64,000 bases of DNA, from NCBI RefSeq assembly GCF_050948175.1, contig NW_027490111.1, positions 806,001 to 870,000 of the forward strand. Direction: 5' to 3'. Positions 14,204 through 23,801 of the stretch are shown here, piece by piece (position 1 is the stretch's first letter; each line of letters starts with the position of its first letter). A program made the position numbers and the translations under genes. The notes below the pieces were generated by a model. It saw nothing but the letters and a program-made list of their open reading frames with translations, did not search any database and was not told where the DNA came from. The DNA comes from Xylocopa sonorina. Lineage: Eukaryota > Arthropoda > Insecta > Hymenoptera > Apidae.

Positions 14204-15469
14204 CACTCCGCAAATCATATTATATCTTACCATGAAACATAGAAATGAGATGCGATATCGCGTTTTAAGAATCATAAGGACTCTATTGCTACGATACGTA
14301 GACATCTGCAAACGCTATTTCCTTGCAAGGAAGTGTCGCATTTACAGTCATTTGAAGTGTAGACGAGAAATACATAACACTCCGCAAATCATATTATATC
14401 TTACCATGAAACATAGAAATGAGATACGATATAGCGTTTTAAGAATCATAAGAACTCTATTGCAACGATACGTAGACACCTGAAAACGCTATTTCCTTGC
14501 AAGGAAGTGTCGCATTTACATTCATTTGAATCGTAGACGAGGAATACATAACACTTCGCAATGAATATTATATGTTATCATGAAACATAGATATGAGATG
14601 CAATATCTCGTCTTAAGAAGCATTTGAACTCTATTGCTTCGATACGTAGACATCTGCAAACGCTATTTCCTTGCAAGAAAGTGTCGCACTTACATTCATT
14701 TGATGTGTAGACGAGGAATACATAACACTTCGCAAATCATATTATATCTTACCATGAAACATAGAAATGAGATGCGATATCGCGTTTTAAGAAGCATTAG
14801 AACTCTATTGCTGCGATACGCAGACATCTGCAAACGCTATTTCCTTGCAAGGAAGTGTCGCATTTACATTCATTTGAAGTGTAGACGAGGAATACATAAC
14901 ACTTCGCAAATCATATTATATCTTACCATGGAACATAGAAATGAGATGCGATATCGCGTTCTAAGGAGCAATAGAACACTACTGCTACGATAGGTAGACA
15001 TTTGCAAACGCTATTTCCTTGCAAGGAAGTGTCGCATTTGCATTCATTTGAAGTGTAGACGAGGAATACATGATACTTCGCAAATCATATTATATCTTAC
15101 CATGAAACATAGAAATGAGATGCGATATCGCGTTTTAAGAAGCATTAGAACACTATTGCTACGATAGGTAGACATTTGCAAACGCTATTTCCTAGCAAAG
15201 AAGTGTCGCATTTACATTCATTTGAAGTGTAGACGAGGAATACATAACACATAGCAAATCATATTATATCTTACCATGAAACATAGAAATGAGATGCGGT
15301 ATCGCGTTTTAAGAAGCATTTGAACTCTATTGCTTCGATACGCAGACATCTGCAAACGCTATTTCCTAGCGAGGAAGTGTCGCATTCACATTCATTTGAA
15401 GTGTAGACGAGGTATACATAACACTTCGCAAATCATATTATATCTTACCATGAAACATAGAAATGAGAT

Positions 15470-15479
15470 GCGATATCGC
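15470..15479. repeat. 10-bp perfect palindrome GCGATATCGC, once per monomer
   Basis: GCGATATCGC equals its own reverse complement. It is kept in most monomers and is one of the steadiest parts of the unit. In the b-type monomers it becomes GCAATATCTC and the dyad is lost, so monomers with and without this dyad alternate in a fixed pattern along the higher-order repeat. Rare single-base changes occur, for example GAGTTTT in place of CGTTTT just after it near 22951, 28350 and 30790, and GCGTTATCGCG near 46444, 49054 and 57754. A protein-binding or cruciform role is possible but not shown. Confidence 0.8.
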
Positions 15480-15536
15480 GTTTTAAGAAGCATTAGAACT
15501 CTATTGCTACGATACGCAGACATCTGCAAACGCTAT

Positions 15537-15550
15537 TTCCTTGCAAGGAA
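15537..15550. repeat. 14-bp perfect palindrome TTCCTTGCAAGGAA
   Basis: This 14-bp sequence is its own reverse complement and is the longest perfect dyad I found in the monomer. Named variants mark particular monomer types and weaken it: TTCCTAGCGAGGAA and TTCCTAGCAAAGAA (central mismatches), TTCCTTGCAAGAAA, TTCCTTGCAAGGAT and TTCCTTGGAAGGAA. It is therefore the main type-diagnostic site in the array. Dyad symmetries able to form non-B DNA are common in centromeric satellites that lack a CENP-B box; applying that here is inference. Confidence 0.8.
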
Positions 15551-16667
15551 GTGTCGCATTTACATTCATTTGAAGTGTAGACGAGGAATACATAACACTT
15601 CGCAAATCATATTATATCTTACCATGGAACATAGAAATGAGATGCGATATCGCGTTCTAAGAAGCAATAGAACACTACTGCTACGATAGGTAGACATTTG
15701 CAAACGCTATTTCCTTGCAAGGAAGTGTCGCATTTACATTCATTTGATGTGTAGACGAGGAATACATAACACTTCGCAGATCATATTATATCTTAACATG
15801 AAACATAGAAATGAGATGCGATATCGCGTTTTAAGAAGCATTAGAACTCTATTGCTACGATACATAGACTTCTGCAAACGCTATTTCCTTGCAAGGAAGT
15901 GACGCACTTACATTCATTTGAATCGTAGACGAGGAATGCATAACACTTCGCAATGAATATTATATCTTATCATGAAACATAGATATGAGATGCAATATCT
16001 CGTTTTAAGAAGCATTAGAACACTACTGCTACGATAGGTAGACATTTGCAAGCGCTATTTCCTTGAAAGGAAGTGTCGCATTTACATTCATTTGAAGTGT
16101 AGACGAGGAACACATAACACTCCGCAAATCATACTATATCTTACCATGAAACATAGAAATGAGATGCGATATCGCGTTTTAGAAATCATAAGAACTCTAT
16201 TGCTACGATACGTAGACACCTGCAAACGCTATTTCCTTGCAAAGAAGTGTCGCATTTACATTCATTTGAAGTGTAGACGAGGAATACATAACACTTCGCA
16301 AATCATATTATATCTTAACAAGAAACATAGAAATGAGATGCGATATCGCGTTTTAAGAATCATAAGAACTCTATTGCTACGATACGTAGACATCTGCAAA
16401 CGCTATTTCCTTGCAAGGAAGTGTCGCATTTACATTCATTTGAAGTGTAGACGAGAAATACATAACACTCCGCAAATCATATTATATCTTACCATGAAAC
16501 ATAGAAATGAGATGCGATATCGCGTTTTAAGAAGCATTAGAACTCAATTGCTGCGATACGCAGACATCTGCAAACGCTATTTCCTTGGAAGGAAGTGTAG
16601 CATTTACATTCATTTGAATCGTAGACGAGGAATACATAACACTTCGCAATGAATATTATATCTTATC

Positions 16668-16841
16668 ATGAAACATAGATATGAGATGCAATATCTCGTT
16701 TTAAGAAGCATTTGAACTCTATTGCTTCGATACGTAGACATCTGCAAACGCTATTTCCTTGCAAGAAAGTGTCGCACTTACATTCATTTGATGTGTAGAC
16801 GAGGAATACATAACACTTCGCAAATCATATTATATCTTACC
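16668..16841 (+). repeat. HOR monomer M1 (b-type, AAGAAAG form)
   Basis: Starts ATGAAACATAGATATGAG and carries GCAATATCTC in place of the 10-bp palindrome, CATTTGAACTC, CTTCGATACGTAG, TTGCAAGAAAGTGTCGCACTT and TTGATGTGTAG. It marks the beginning of each unit at 18582, 20496, 23802, 25716, 29196, 31632, 33546, 36504, 40854, 42246, 42594, 44334, 45726, 48336, 50250 and 60516. A variant with GATAAGTAG sits at 35460 and 38418. Confidence 0.9.
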
Positions 16842-17015
16842 ATGAAAGATAGGAATGAGATGCGATATCGCGTTTTAAGAATCATAAGAACTCTATTGCT
16901 ACGATACGTAGACATCTGCAAACGCTATTTCCTTGCAAGGAAGTGTCGCATTTACATTCATTTGAAGTGTAGACGAGGAATACATAACACTCCGCAAATC
17001 ATATTATATCTTACC
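16842..17015 (+). repeat. HOR monomer M2 (GAAAGATAGG form)
   Basis: Starts ATGAAAGATAGGAATGAG, the only common type with this opening. It has AATCATAAGAACTC, the intact stem CTACGATACGTAG, the intact 14-bp palindrome, and ends with ACACTCCGC. From 40,854 rightward, in the HOR units, most copies instead end with ACATGATACTTCG and ATCGTACC, the tail of M4, so they are M2/M4 hybrids. Confidence 0.9.
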
Positions 17016-17189
17016 ATGAAACATAGAAATGAGATGCGATATCGCGTTTTAAGAAGCAATAGAACTCTATTGCTGCGATACGCAGACATCAGCAAACGCT
17101 ATTTCCTTGCAAGGAAGTGTCGCATTTACATTCATTTGAAGTGTAGACGAGGAATACATAACACTTCGCAAATCATATTATATCTTACC
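17016..17189 (+). repeat. HOR monomer M3 (CTGCG/CGCAG stem, CATCAGC)
   Basis: Carries CTGCGATACGCAG, where both arms of the short stem are changed together, followed by ACATCAGCAAACG and the intact 14-bp palindrome. Present in units 1-9, absent from the HOR units right of 40,854, and seen again at about 53,928 and 55,320 in the heterogeneous zone. Confidence 0.9.
17073..17085. repeat. Short inverted repeat with paired base changes (CTGCG-ATA-CGCAG)
   Basis: Here both arms carry changes relative to the common form CTACG-ATA-CGTAG (seen at 16899-16911): A to G in the left arm and T to C in the right arm, so the 5-bp stem stays perfectly paired. Wherever I saw CTGCG on the left it came with CGCAG on the right, for example in the monomers starting 16842+174, 18408 and 18930. 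Other forms break the pairing: CTTCG-ATA-CGTAG, CTACG-ATA-GGTAG, CTATG-ATA-CGTAG and CAACG-ATA-CGTAG. The paired form may descend from one ancestral copy. Confidence 0.6.
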
Positions 17190-17363
17190 ATGGAACATAG
17201 AAATGAGATGCGATATCGCGTTCTAAGAAGCAATAGAAGACTACTGCTACGATAGGTAGACATTTGCAAACGCCATTTCCTTGCAAGGAAGTGTCGCATT
17301 TGCATTCATTTGAATTGTAGACGAGGAATACATGATACTTCGCAAATCATATTATATCGTACC
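17190..17363 (+). repeat. HOR monomer M4 (ATGGAACATAG form)
   Basis: Starts ATGGAACATAG and has GCGTTCTAAGAAGCAATAG, GATAGGTAGACATTTGC, GCATTTGCATTC, TTGAATTGTAG, ACATGATACTTCG and ATCGTACC. GATAGGTAG puts TAG into the long open frame. A C/T site (AACGCCATTTCC or AACGCTATTTCC) in this monomer separates two HOR haplotypes. Confidence 0.9.
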
Positions 17364-17537
17364 ATGAAACATAGAAATGAGATGCGATATCGCGTTTTAA
17401 GAAGCATTAGAACACTATTGCTACGATAGGTAGACATTTGCAAACGCTATTTCCTAGCAAAGAAGTGTCGCATTTACATTCATTTGAAGTGTAGGCGAGG
17501 AATACATAACACATAGCAAATCATATTATATCTTACC
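17364..17537 (+). repeat. HOR monomer M5 (TAGCAAAGAAG, GTAGGCGAGG)
   Basis: Has AGCATTAGAACACTATTGC, GATAGGTAGACATTTGC, TTCCTAGCAAAGAAGTG, GTGTAGGCGAGG and ACACATAGCAAATC. The 14-bp palindrome is broken at two pairs. This type is widespread and also occurs at 10,080 and 15,102 in earlier zones. Confidence 0.9.
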
Positions 17538-17711
17538 ATGAAACATAGAAGTGAGATGCGATATCGCGTTTTAAGAAGCATTAGAACTCTACTGCTACGA
17601 TACGTAGACATCTGCAAACGCTATTTCCTAGCGAGGAAGTCTCGCATTCACATTCATTTGAAGTGTAGACGAGGAATACATAACACTTCGCAAATCATAT
17701 TATATCTTACC
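17538..17711 (+). repeat. HOR monomer M6 (GAAGTGAG, TAGCGAGG, GTCTCGC)
   Basis: Has ATAGAAGTGAGATGCG, AGAACTCTACTGC, CCTAGCGAGGAAGTCTCGC and ATTCACATTC. An A/G site here (AGCATTAGAACTC or AGCATTGGAACTC) travels with the C/T site in M4. A single C in CCTACCGAGG marks the copies at 34416 and 37374. Confidence 0.9.
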
Positions 17712-17885
17712 ATGAAACATAGAAATGAGATGCGATATCGCGTTTTAAGAAGCATTAGATCTCTATTGCTATGATACGTAGACATCTGCAAACGCTATTT
17801 CCTTGCAAGGATGTGTCGCATTTACATTCATTTGAATCGTAGACGAGGAATGCATAACACTTCGCAATGAATATTATATCTTATC
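17712..17885 (+). repeat. HOR monomer M7 (AGATCTC, CTATGATACG, AAGGATGTG)
   Basis: Has AGCATTAGATCTCTATTGC, CTATGATACGTAG, CAAGGATGTGTCGC, GAATCGTAGACGAGGAATGC and the tail CGCAATGAATATT...CTTATC that always leads into a b-type monomer. TGATAC puts a TGA into the long open frame. Confidence 0.9.
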
Positions 17886-18059
17886 ATGAAACATAGATAT
17901 GAGATGCAATATCTCGTTTTAAGAAGCATTTGAACTCTATTGCTTCGATACGTAGACATCTGCAAACGCTATTTCCTTGCAAGGAAGTGTCGCATTTACA
18001 TTCATTTGAAGTGTAGACGAGGAATACATAACACTTCGCAAATCATATTATATCTTACC
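17886..18059 (+). repeat. HOR monomer M8 (b-type, AAGGAAG form)
   Basis: Same opening as M1 (GATATGAG, GCAATATCTC, CATTTGAACTC, CTTCGATACG) but with the intact TTGCAAGGAAGTGTCGCATTT and GAAGTGTAG. M8 and M10 look nearly identical to each other and alternate with M7, M9 and M11. Confidence 0.88.
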
Positions 18060-18233
18060 ATGAAACATAGAAATCAGAGGCGATATCGCGTTTTAAGAAG
18101 CATTAGAACTCTATTGCTACGATACGTAGACATCTGCAAACGCTATTTCCTTGCAAGGAAGTGTCGCATTTACACTCATTTGAATCGTAGACGAGGAATA
18201 CATAACACTTCGCAATGAATATTATATCTTATC
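18060..18233 (+). repeat. HOR monomer M9 (AAATCAGA, TACACTCATTT)
   Basis: Marked by ATAGAAATCAGAGGCG (AAATCAGATGCG in other units), the common stem CTACGATACGTAG, TTTACACTCATTTGAATCG and the CGCAATGAATATT tail. In the copies near 34995, 37953, 41783, 45263, 47873 and 61621 it also has CTACGTTACG and GGAAGCGTCGC. Confidence 0.9.
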
Positions 18234-18407
18234 ATGAAACATAGATATGAGATGCAATATCTCGTTTTAAGAAGCATTTGAACTCTATTGCTTCGATACG
18301 TAGACATCTGCAAACGCTATTTCCTTGCAAGGAAGTGTCGCATTTACATTCATTTGAAGTGTAGACGAGGAATACATAACACTTCGCAAATCATATTATA
18401 TCTTACC
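18234..18407 (+). repeat. HOR monomer M10 (b-type)
   Basis: Second AAGGAAG b-type monomer in the unit. It follows the CGCAATGAATATT tail of M9 and carries GATATGAG, GCAATATCTC, CATTTGAACTC and CTTCGATACGTAG. With M8 and M1 it gives three b-type monomers per canonical unit. Confidence 0.88.
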
Positions 18408-18581
18408 ATGAAACATAGAAATGAGATGCGATATCGCGTTTTAAGAAGCATTAGAACTCAATTGCTGCGATACGCAGACATCTGCAAACGCTATTTCCTT
18501 GGAAGGAAGTGTCGCATTTACATTCATTTGAATCGTAGACGAGGAATACATAACACTTCGCAATGAATATTATATCTTATC
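18408..18581 (+). repeat. HOR monomer M11 (CAATTGCTGCG, TTGGAAGG)
   Basis: Has AGAACTCAATTGCTGCG, the paired CTGCGATACGCAG stem, TTCCTTGGAAGGAAG, GAATCGTAG and the CGCAATGAATATT tail leading into M1 of the next unit. In the copies at 35286, 38244, 42072, 45552 and 48162 CAATTG is CTATTG. Confidence 0.9.
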
Positions 18582-20495
18582 ATGAAACATAGATATGAGA
18601 TGCAATATCTCGTTTTAAGAAGCATTTGAACTCTATTGCTTCGATACGTAGACATCTGCAAACGCTATTTCCTTGCAAGAAAGTGTCGCACTTACATTCA
18701 TTTGATGTGTAGACGAGGAATACATAACACTTCGCAAATCATATTATATCTTACCATGAAAGATAGGAATGAGATGCGATATCGCGTTTTAAGAATCATA
18801 AGAACTCTATTGCTACGATACGTAGACATCTGCAAACGCTATTTCCTTGCAAGGAAGTGTCGCATTTACATTCATTTGAAGTGTAGACGAGGAATACATA
18901 ACACTCCGCAAATCATATTATATCTTACCATGAAACATAGAAATGAGATGCGATATCGCGTTTTAAGAAGCATTAGAACTCTATTGCTGCGATACGCAGA
19001 CATCAGCAAACGCTATTTCCTTGCAAGGAAGTGTCGCATTTACATTCATTTGAAGTGTAGACGAGGAATACATAACACTTCGCAAATCATATTATATCTT
19101 ACCATGGAACATAGAAATGAGATGCGATATCGCGTTCTAAGAAGCAATAGAACACTACTGCTACGATAGGTAGACATTTGCAAACGCCATTTCCTTGCAA
19201 GGAAGTGTCGCATTTGCATTCATTTGAATTGTAGACGAGGAATACATGATACTTCGCAAATCATATTATATCGTACCATGAAACATAGAAATGAGATGCG
19301 ATATCGCGTTTTAAGAAGCATTAGAACACTATTGCTACGATAGGTAGACATTTGCAAACGCTATTTCCTAGCAAAGAAGTGTCGCATTTACATTCATTTG
19401 AAGTGTAGGCGAGGAATACATAACACATAGCAAATCATATTATATCTTACCATGAAACATAGAAGTGAGATGCGATATCGCGTTTTAAGAAGCATTAGAA
19501 CTCTACTGCTACGATACGTAGACATCTGCAAACGCTATTTCCTAGCGAGGAAGTCTCGCATTCACATTCATTTGAAGTGTAGACGAGGAATACATAACAC
19601 TTCGCAAATCATATTATATCTTACCATGAAACATAGAAATGAGATGCGATATCGCGTTTTAAGAAGCATTAGATCTCTATTGCTATGATACGTAGACATC
19701 TGCAAACGCTATTTCCTTGCAAGGATGTGTCGCATTTACATTCATTTGAATCGTAGACGAGGAATGCATAACACTTCGCAATGAATATTATATCTTATCA
19801 TGAAACATAGATATGAGATGCAATATCTCGTTTTAAGAAGCATTTGAACTCTATTGCTTCGATACGTAGACATCTGCAAACGCTATTTCCTTGCAAGGAA
19901 GTGTCGCATTTACATTCATTTGAAGTGTAGACGAGGAATACATAAGACTTCGCAAATCATATTATATCTTACCATGAAACATAGAAATCAGAGGCGATAT
20001 CGCGTTTTAAGAAGCATTAGAACTCTATTGCTACGATACGTAGACATCTGCAAACGCTATTTCCTTGCAAGGAAGTGTCGCATTTACACTCATTTGAATC
20101 GTAGACGAGGAATACATAACACTTCGCAATGAATATTATATCTTATCATGAAACATAGATATGAGATGCAATATCTCGTTTTAAGAAGCATTTGAACTCT
20201 ATTGCTTCGATACGTAGACATCTGCAAACGCTATTTCCTTGCAAGGAAGTGTCGCATTTACATTCATTTGAAGTGTAGACGAGGAATACATAACACTTCG
20301 CAAATCATATTATATCTTACCATGAAACATAGAAATGAGATGCGATATCGCGTTTTAAGAAGCATTAGAACTCAATTGCTGCGATACGCAGACATCTGCA
20401 AACGCTATTTCCTTGGAAGGAAGTGTCGCATTTACATTCATTTGAATCGTAGACGAGGAATACATAACACTTCGCAATGAATATTATATCTTATC
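18582..20495. repeat. HOR unit 2: canonical 11-monomer unit
   Basis: Complete M1-M11 in the same order as unit 1. It carries the C form in M4 (AACGCCATTTCC) and the A form in M6. A private change is CATAAGACTT at 19,942. Confidence 0.9.
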
Positions 20496-23400
20496 ATGAA
20501 ACATAGATATGAGATGCAATATCTCGTTTTAAGAAGCATTTGAACTCTATTGCTTCGATACGTAGACATCTGCAAACGCTATTTCCTTGCAAGAAAGTGT
20601 CGCACTTACATTCATTTGATGTGTAGACGAGGAATACATAACACTTCGCAAATCATATTATATCTTACCATGAAAGATAGGAATGAGATGCGATATCGCG
20701 TTTTAAGAATCATAAGAACTCTATTGCTACGATACGTAGACATCTGCAAACGCTATTTCCTTGCAAGGAAGTGTCGCATTTACATTCATTTGAAGTGTAG
20801 ACGAGGAATACATAACACTCCGCAAATCATATTATATCTTACCATGAAACATAGAAATGAGATGCGATATCGCGTTTTAAGAAGCATTAGAACTCTATTG
20901 CTGCGATACGCAGACATCAGCAAACGCTATTTCCTTGCAAGGAAGTGTCGCATTTACATTCATTTGAAGTGTAGACGAGGAATACATAACACTTCGCAAA
21001 TCATATTATATCTTACCATGGAACATAGAAATGAGATGCGATATCGCGTTCTAAGAAGCAATAGAACACTACTGCTACGATAGGTAGACATTTGCAAACG
21101 CTATTTCCTTGCAAGGAAGTGTCGCATTTGCATTCATTTGAATTGTAGACGAGGAATACATGATACTTCGCAAATCATATTATATCGTACCATGAAACAT
21201 AGAAATGAGATGCGATATCGCGTTTTAAGAAGCATTAGAACACTATTGCTACGATAGGTAGACATTTGCAAACGCTATTTCCTAGCAAAGAAGTGTCGCA
21301 TTTACATTCATTTGAAGTGTAGGCGAGGAATACATAACACATAGCAAATCATATTATATCTTACCATGAAACATAGAAGTGAGATGCGATATCGCGTTTT
21401 AAGAAGCATTGGAACTCTACTGCTACGATACGTAGACATCTGCAAACGCTATTTCCTAGCGAGGAAGTCTCGCATTCACATTCATTTGAAGTGTAGACGA
21501 GGAATACATAACACTTCGCAAATCATATTATATCTTACCATGAAACATAGAAATGAGATGCGATATCGCGTTTTAAGAAGCATTAGATCTCTATTGCTAT
21601 GATACGTAGACATCTGCAAACGCTATTTCCTTGCAAGGATGTGTCGCATTTACATTCATTTGAATCGTAGACGAGGAATGCATAACACTTCGCAATGAAT
21701 ATTATATCTTATCATGAAACATAGATATGAGATGCAATATCTCGTTTTAAGAAGCATTTGAACTCTATTGCTTCGATACGTAGACATCTGCAAACGCTAT
21801 TTCCTTGCAAGGAAGTGTCGCATTTACATTCATTTGAAGTGTAGACGAGGAATACATAACACATAGCAAATCATATTATATCTTACCATGAAACATAGAA
21901 GTGAGATGCGATATCGCGTTTTAAGAAGCATTGGAACTCTACTGCTACGATACGTAGACATCTGCAAACGCTATTTCCTAGCGAGGAAGTCCCGCATTCA
22001 CATTCATTTGAAGTGTAGACGAGGAATACATAACACTTCGCAAATCATATTATATCTTACCATGAAACATAGAAATGAGATGCGATATCGCGTTTTAAGA
22101 AGCATTAGATCTCTATTGCTATGATACGTAGACATCTGCAAACGCTATTTCCTTGCAAGGATGTGTCGCATTTACATTCATTTGAATCGTAGACGAGGAA
22201 TGCATAACACTTCGCAATGAATATTATATCTTATCATGAAACATAGATATGAGATGCAATATCTCGTTTTAAGAAGCATTTGAACTCTATTGCTTCGATA
22301 CGTAGACATCTGCAAACGCTATTTCCTTGCAAGGAAGTGTCGCATTTACATTCATTTGAAGTGTAGACGAGGAATACATAACACTTCGCAAATCATATTA
22401 TATCTTACCATGAAACATAGAAATCAGATGCGATATCGCGTTTTAAGAATTATAAGAACTCTATTGCTACGATACGTAGACATCTGCAAACGCTATTTCC
22501 TTGCAAGGTAGTGTCGCATTTACATTCATTTGAAGTGTAGACGAGGAATACATAACACTCCGCAAATCATATTATATCTTACTATGGAACATAGAAATGA
22601 GATGCGATATCGCGTTTTAAGAATCATAATAACTCTATTGCTACGATAGGTAGACATTTGCAAACGCTATTTCCTTGCAAGGAAGTGTCGCATTTGCATT
22701 CATTTGAAGTGTAGACGAGGAATACATGATACTTCGCAAATCATATCATATCTTACCATGAAACATAGAAATGAGATGCGATATCGCGTTTTAAGAAGCA
22801 TTAGATCATTATTGCTACGATAGGTAGACACTTGCAAACGCTATTTCCTAGCAAAGAAGTGTCGCATTTACATCCATTTGAAGTGTAGGCGAGGAATACA
22901 TAACACATAGCAAATCATATTATATCTTACCATGAAACATAGAAATGAGATGCGATATCGAGTTTTAAGAAGCATTAGATCTCTATTGCTATGATACGTA
23001 GACATCTGCAAACGCTATTTCCTTGCAAGGATGTGTCGCATTTACATTCATTTGAATCGTAGACGAGGAATGCATAACACTTCGCAATGAATATTATATC
23101 TTATCATGAAACATAGATATGAGGTGCAATATCTCGTTTTAAGAAGCATTTGAACTCTATTGCTTCGATACGTAGACATCTGCAAACGCTATTTCCTTGC
23201 AAGGAAGTGTCGCATTTACATTCATTTGAAGTGTAGACGAGGAATACATAACACTTCGCAAATCATATTATATCTTACCATGAAACATAGAAATCAGATG
23301 CGATATCGCGTTTTAAGAAGCATTAGAACTCTATTGCTACGATACGTAGACATCTGCAAACGCTATTTCCTTGCAAGGAAGTGTCGCATTTACACTCATT

Positions 23401-23801
23401 TGAATCGTAGACGAGGAATACATAACACTTCGCAATGAATATTATATCTTATCATGAAACATAGATATGAGATGCAATATCTCGTTTTAAGAAGCATTTG
23501 AACTCTATTGCTTCGATACGTAGACATCTGCAAACGCTATTTCCTTGCAAGGAAGTGTCGCATTTACATTCATTTGAAGTGTAGACGAGGAATACATAAC
23601 ACTTCGCAAATCATATTATATCTTACCATGAAACATAGAAATGAGATGCGATATCGCGTTTTAAGAAGCATTAGAACTCAATTGCTGCGATACGCAGACA
23701 TCTGCAAACGCTATTTCCTTGGAAGGAAGTGTCGCATTTACATTCATTTGAATCGTAGACGAGGAATACATAACACTTCGCAATGAATATTATATCTTAT
23801 C
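20496..23801. repeat. HOR unit 3: expanded 19-monomer unit
   Basis: Runs M1-M8, then M6-M7-M8 again from 21,888, then an M9-like/AATTATAAGAAC monomer at 22,410, M4-like at 22,584, M5-like at 22,758, M7-like at 22,932, and M8-M11. The second M6 has GTCCCGC in place of GTCTCGC. It carries the T form in M4 and the G form in M6. The repeated M6-M8 block shows a local 3-monomer duplication. Confidence 0.85.

Larger units (their letters stand above)
5706..14579. repeat. Phase-locked mosaic of monomer variants, without the 11-monomer unit
   Basis: All monomers here sit on the same 174-bp lattice as the rest of the array. Variants are mixed: AATCATAAGAAC types with CTTGCAAAGAAG, b-type monomers with CTTTACGTGGAC (near 7678, 11158 and 13246), CCTAGCGAGG types with TTCACATTC, and a CCATCCCTACG type (near 8369, 11849 and 13937). 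The 11-monomer order seen from 16,668 is absent. Local order comes from segmental duplications listed separately. No gene or unique sequence was seen. Confidence 0.85.
15450..15623 (+). repeat. Reference satellite monomer (near consensus)
   Basis: This copy differs from the majority sequence I derived by eye at one base (C at 15517, usually T). The start at the ATG of ATGAAACATAG is only a convenient landmark. By hand count the majority monomer has 63 G+C in 174 bases (36%), 31 G, 32 C and 9 CpG. In order it holds the 10-bp palindrome GCGATATCGC, a variable stretch around GAAGCATTAGAAC, the stem CTACG-ATA-CGTAG, the 14-bp palindrome TTCCTTGCAAGGAA, a GAAGTGT direct subrepeat flanking CGCATTTACATTCATTT, and an AT-rich tail with CATATTATATC. 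The frame from the ATG has no stop and 174 is divisible by 3, so it continues into the next monomer. Confidence 0.95.
14580..16667. repeat. 12-monomer unit next to the regular HOR domain
   Basis: Begins with an M1-like b monomer (GATATGAGATGCAATATCTCG, CAAGAAAGTGTCGCACTT, GATGTGTAG) and ends just before the first canonical 11-monomer unit. Inside, M4-like, M5-like, M11-like and b monomers can be named, but M2 and M3 do not follow M1 as they do from 16,668. Its left half resembles 9,534-10,100 at an offset of 29 monomers. It may be an older or transitional form of the canonical unit. Confidence 0.7.
16668..18581. repeat. HOR unit 1: canonical 11-monomer unit (1,914 bp)
   Basis: First complete copy of the canonical order M1-M11, each monomer defined in its own entry. 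The next unit begins with the same M1 exactly 1,914 bp later. Against unit 2 I noticed only a few differences, such as AGCAATAGAACTC against AGCATTAGAACTC in M3, GAAGACTAC against GAACACTAC in M4 and CATAAGACTT at 19,942 in unit 2, so the units look well over 99% identical while monomers within a unit differ at many sites. That contrast defines a true higher-order repeat. Confidence 0.92.
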
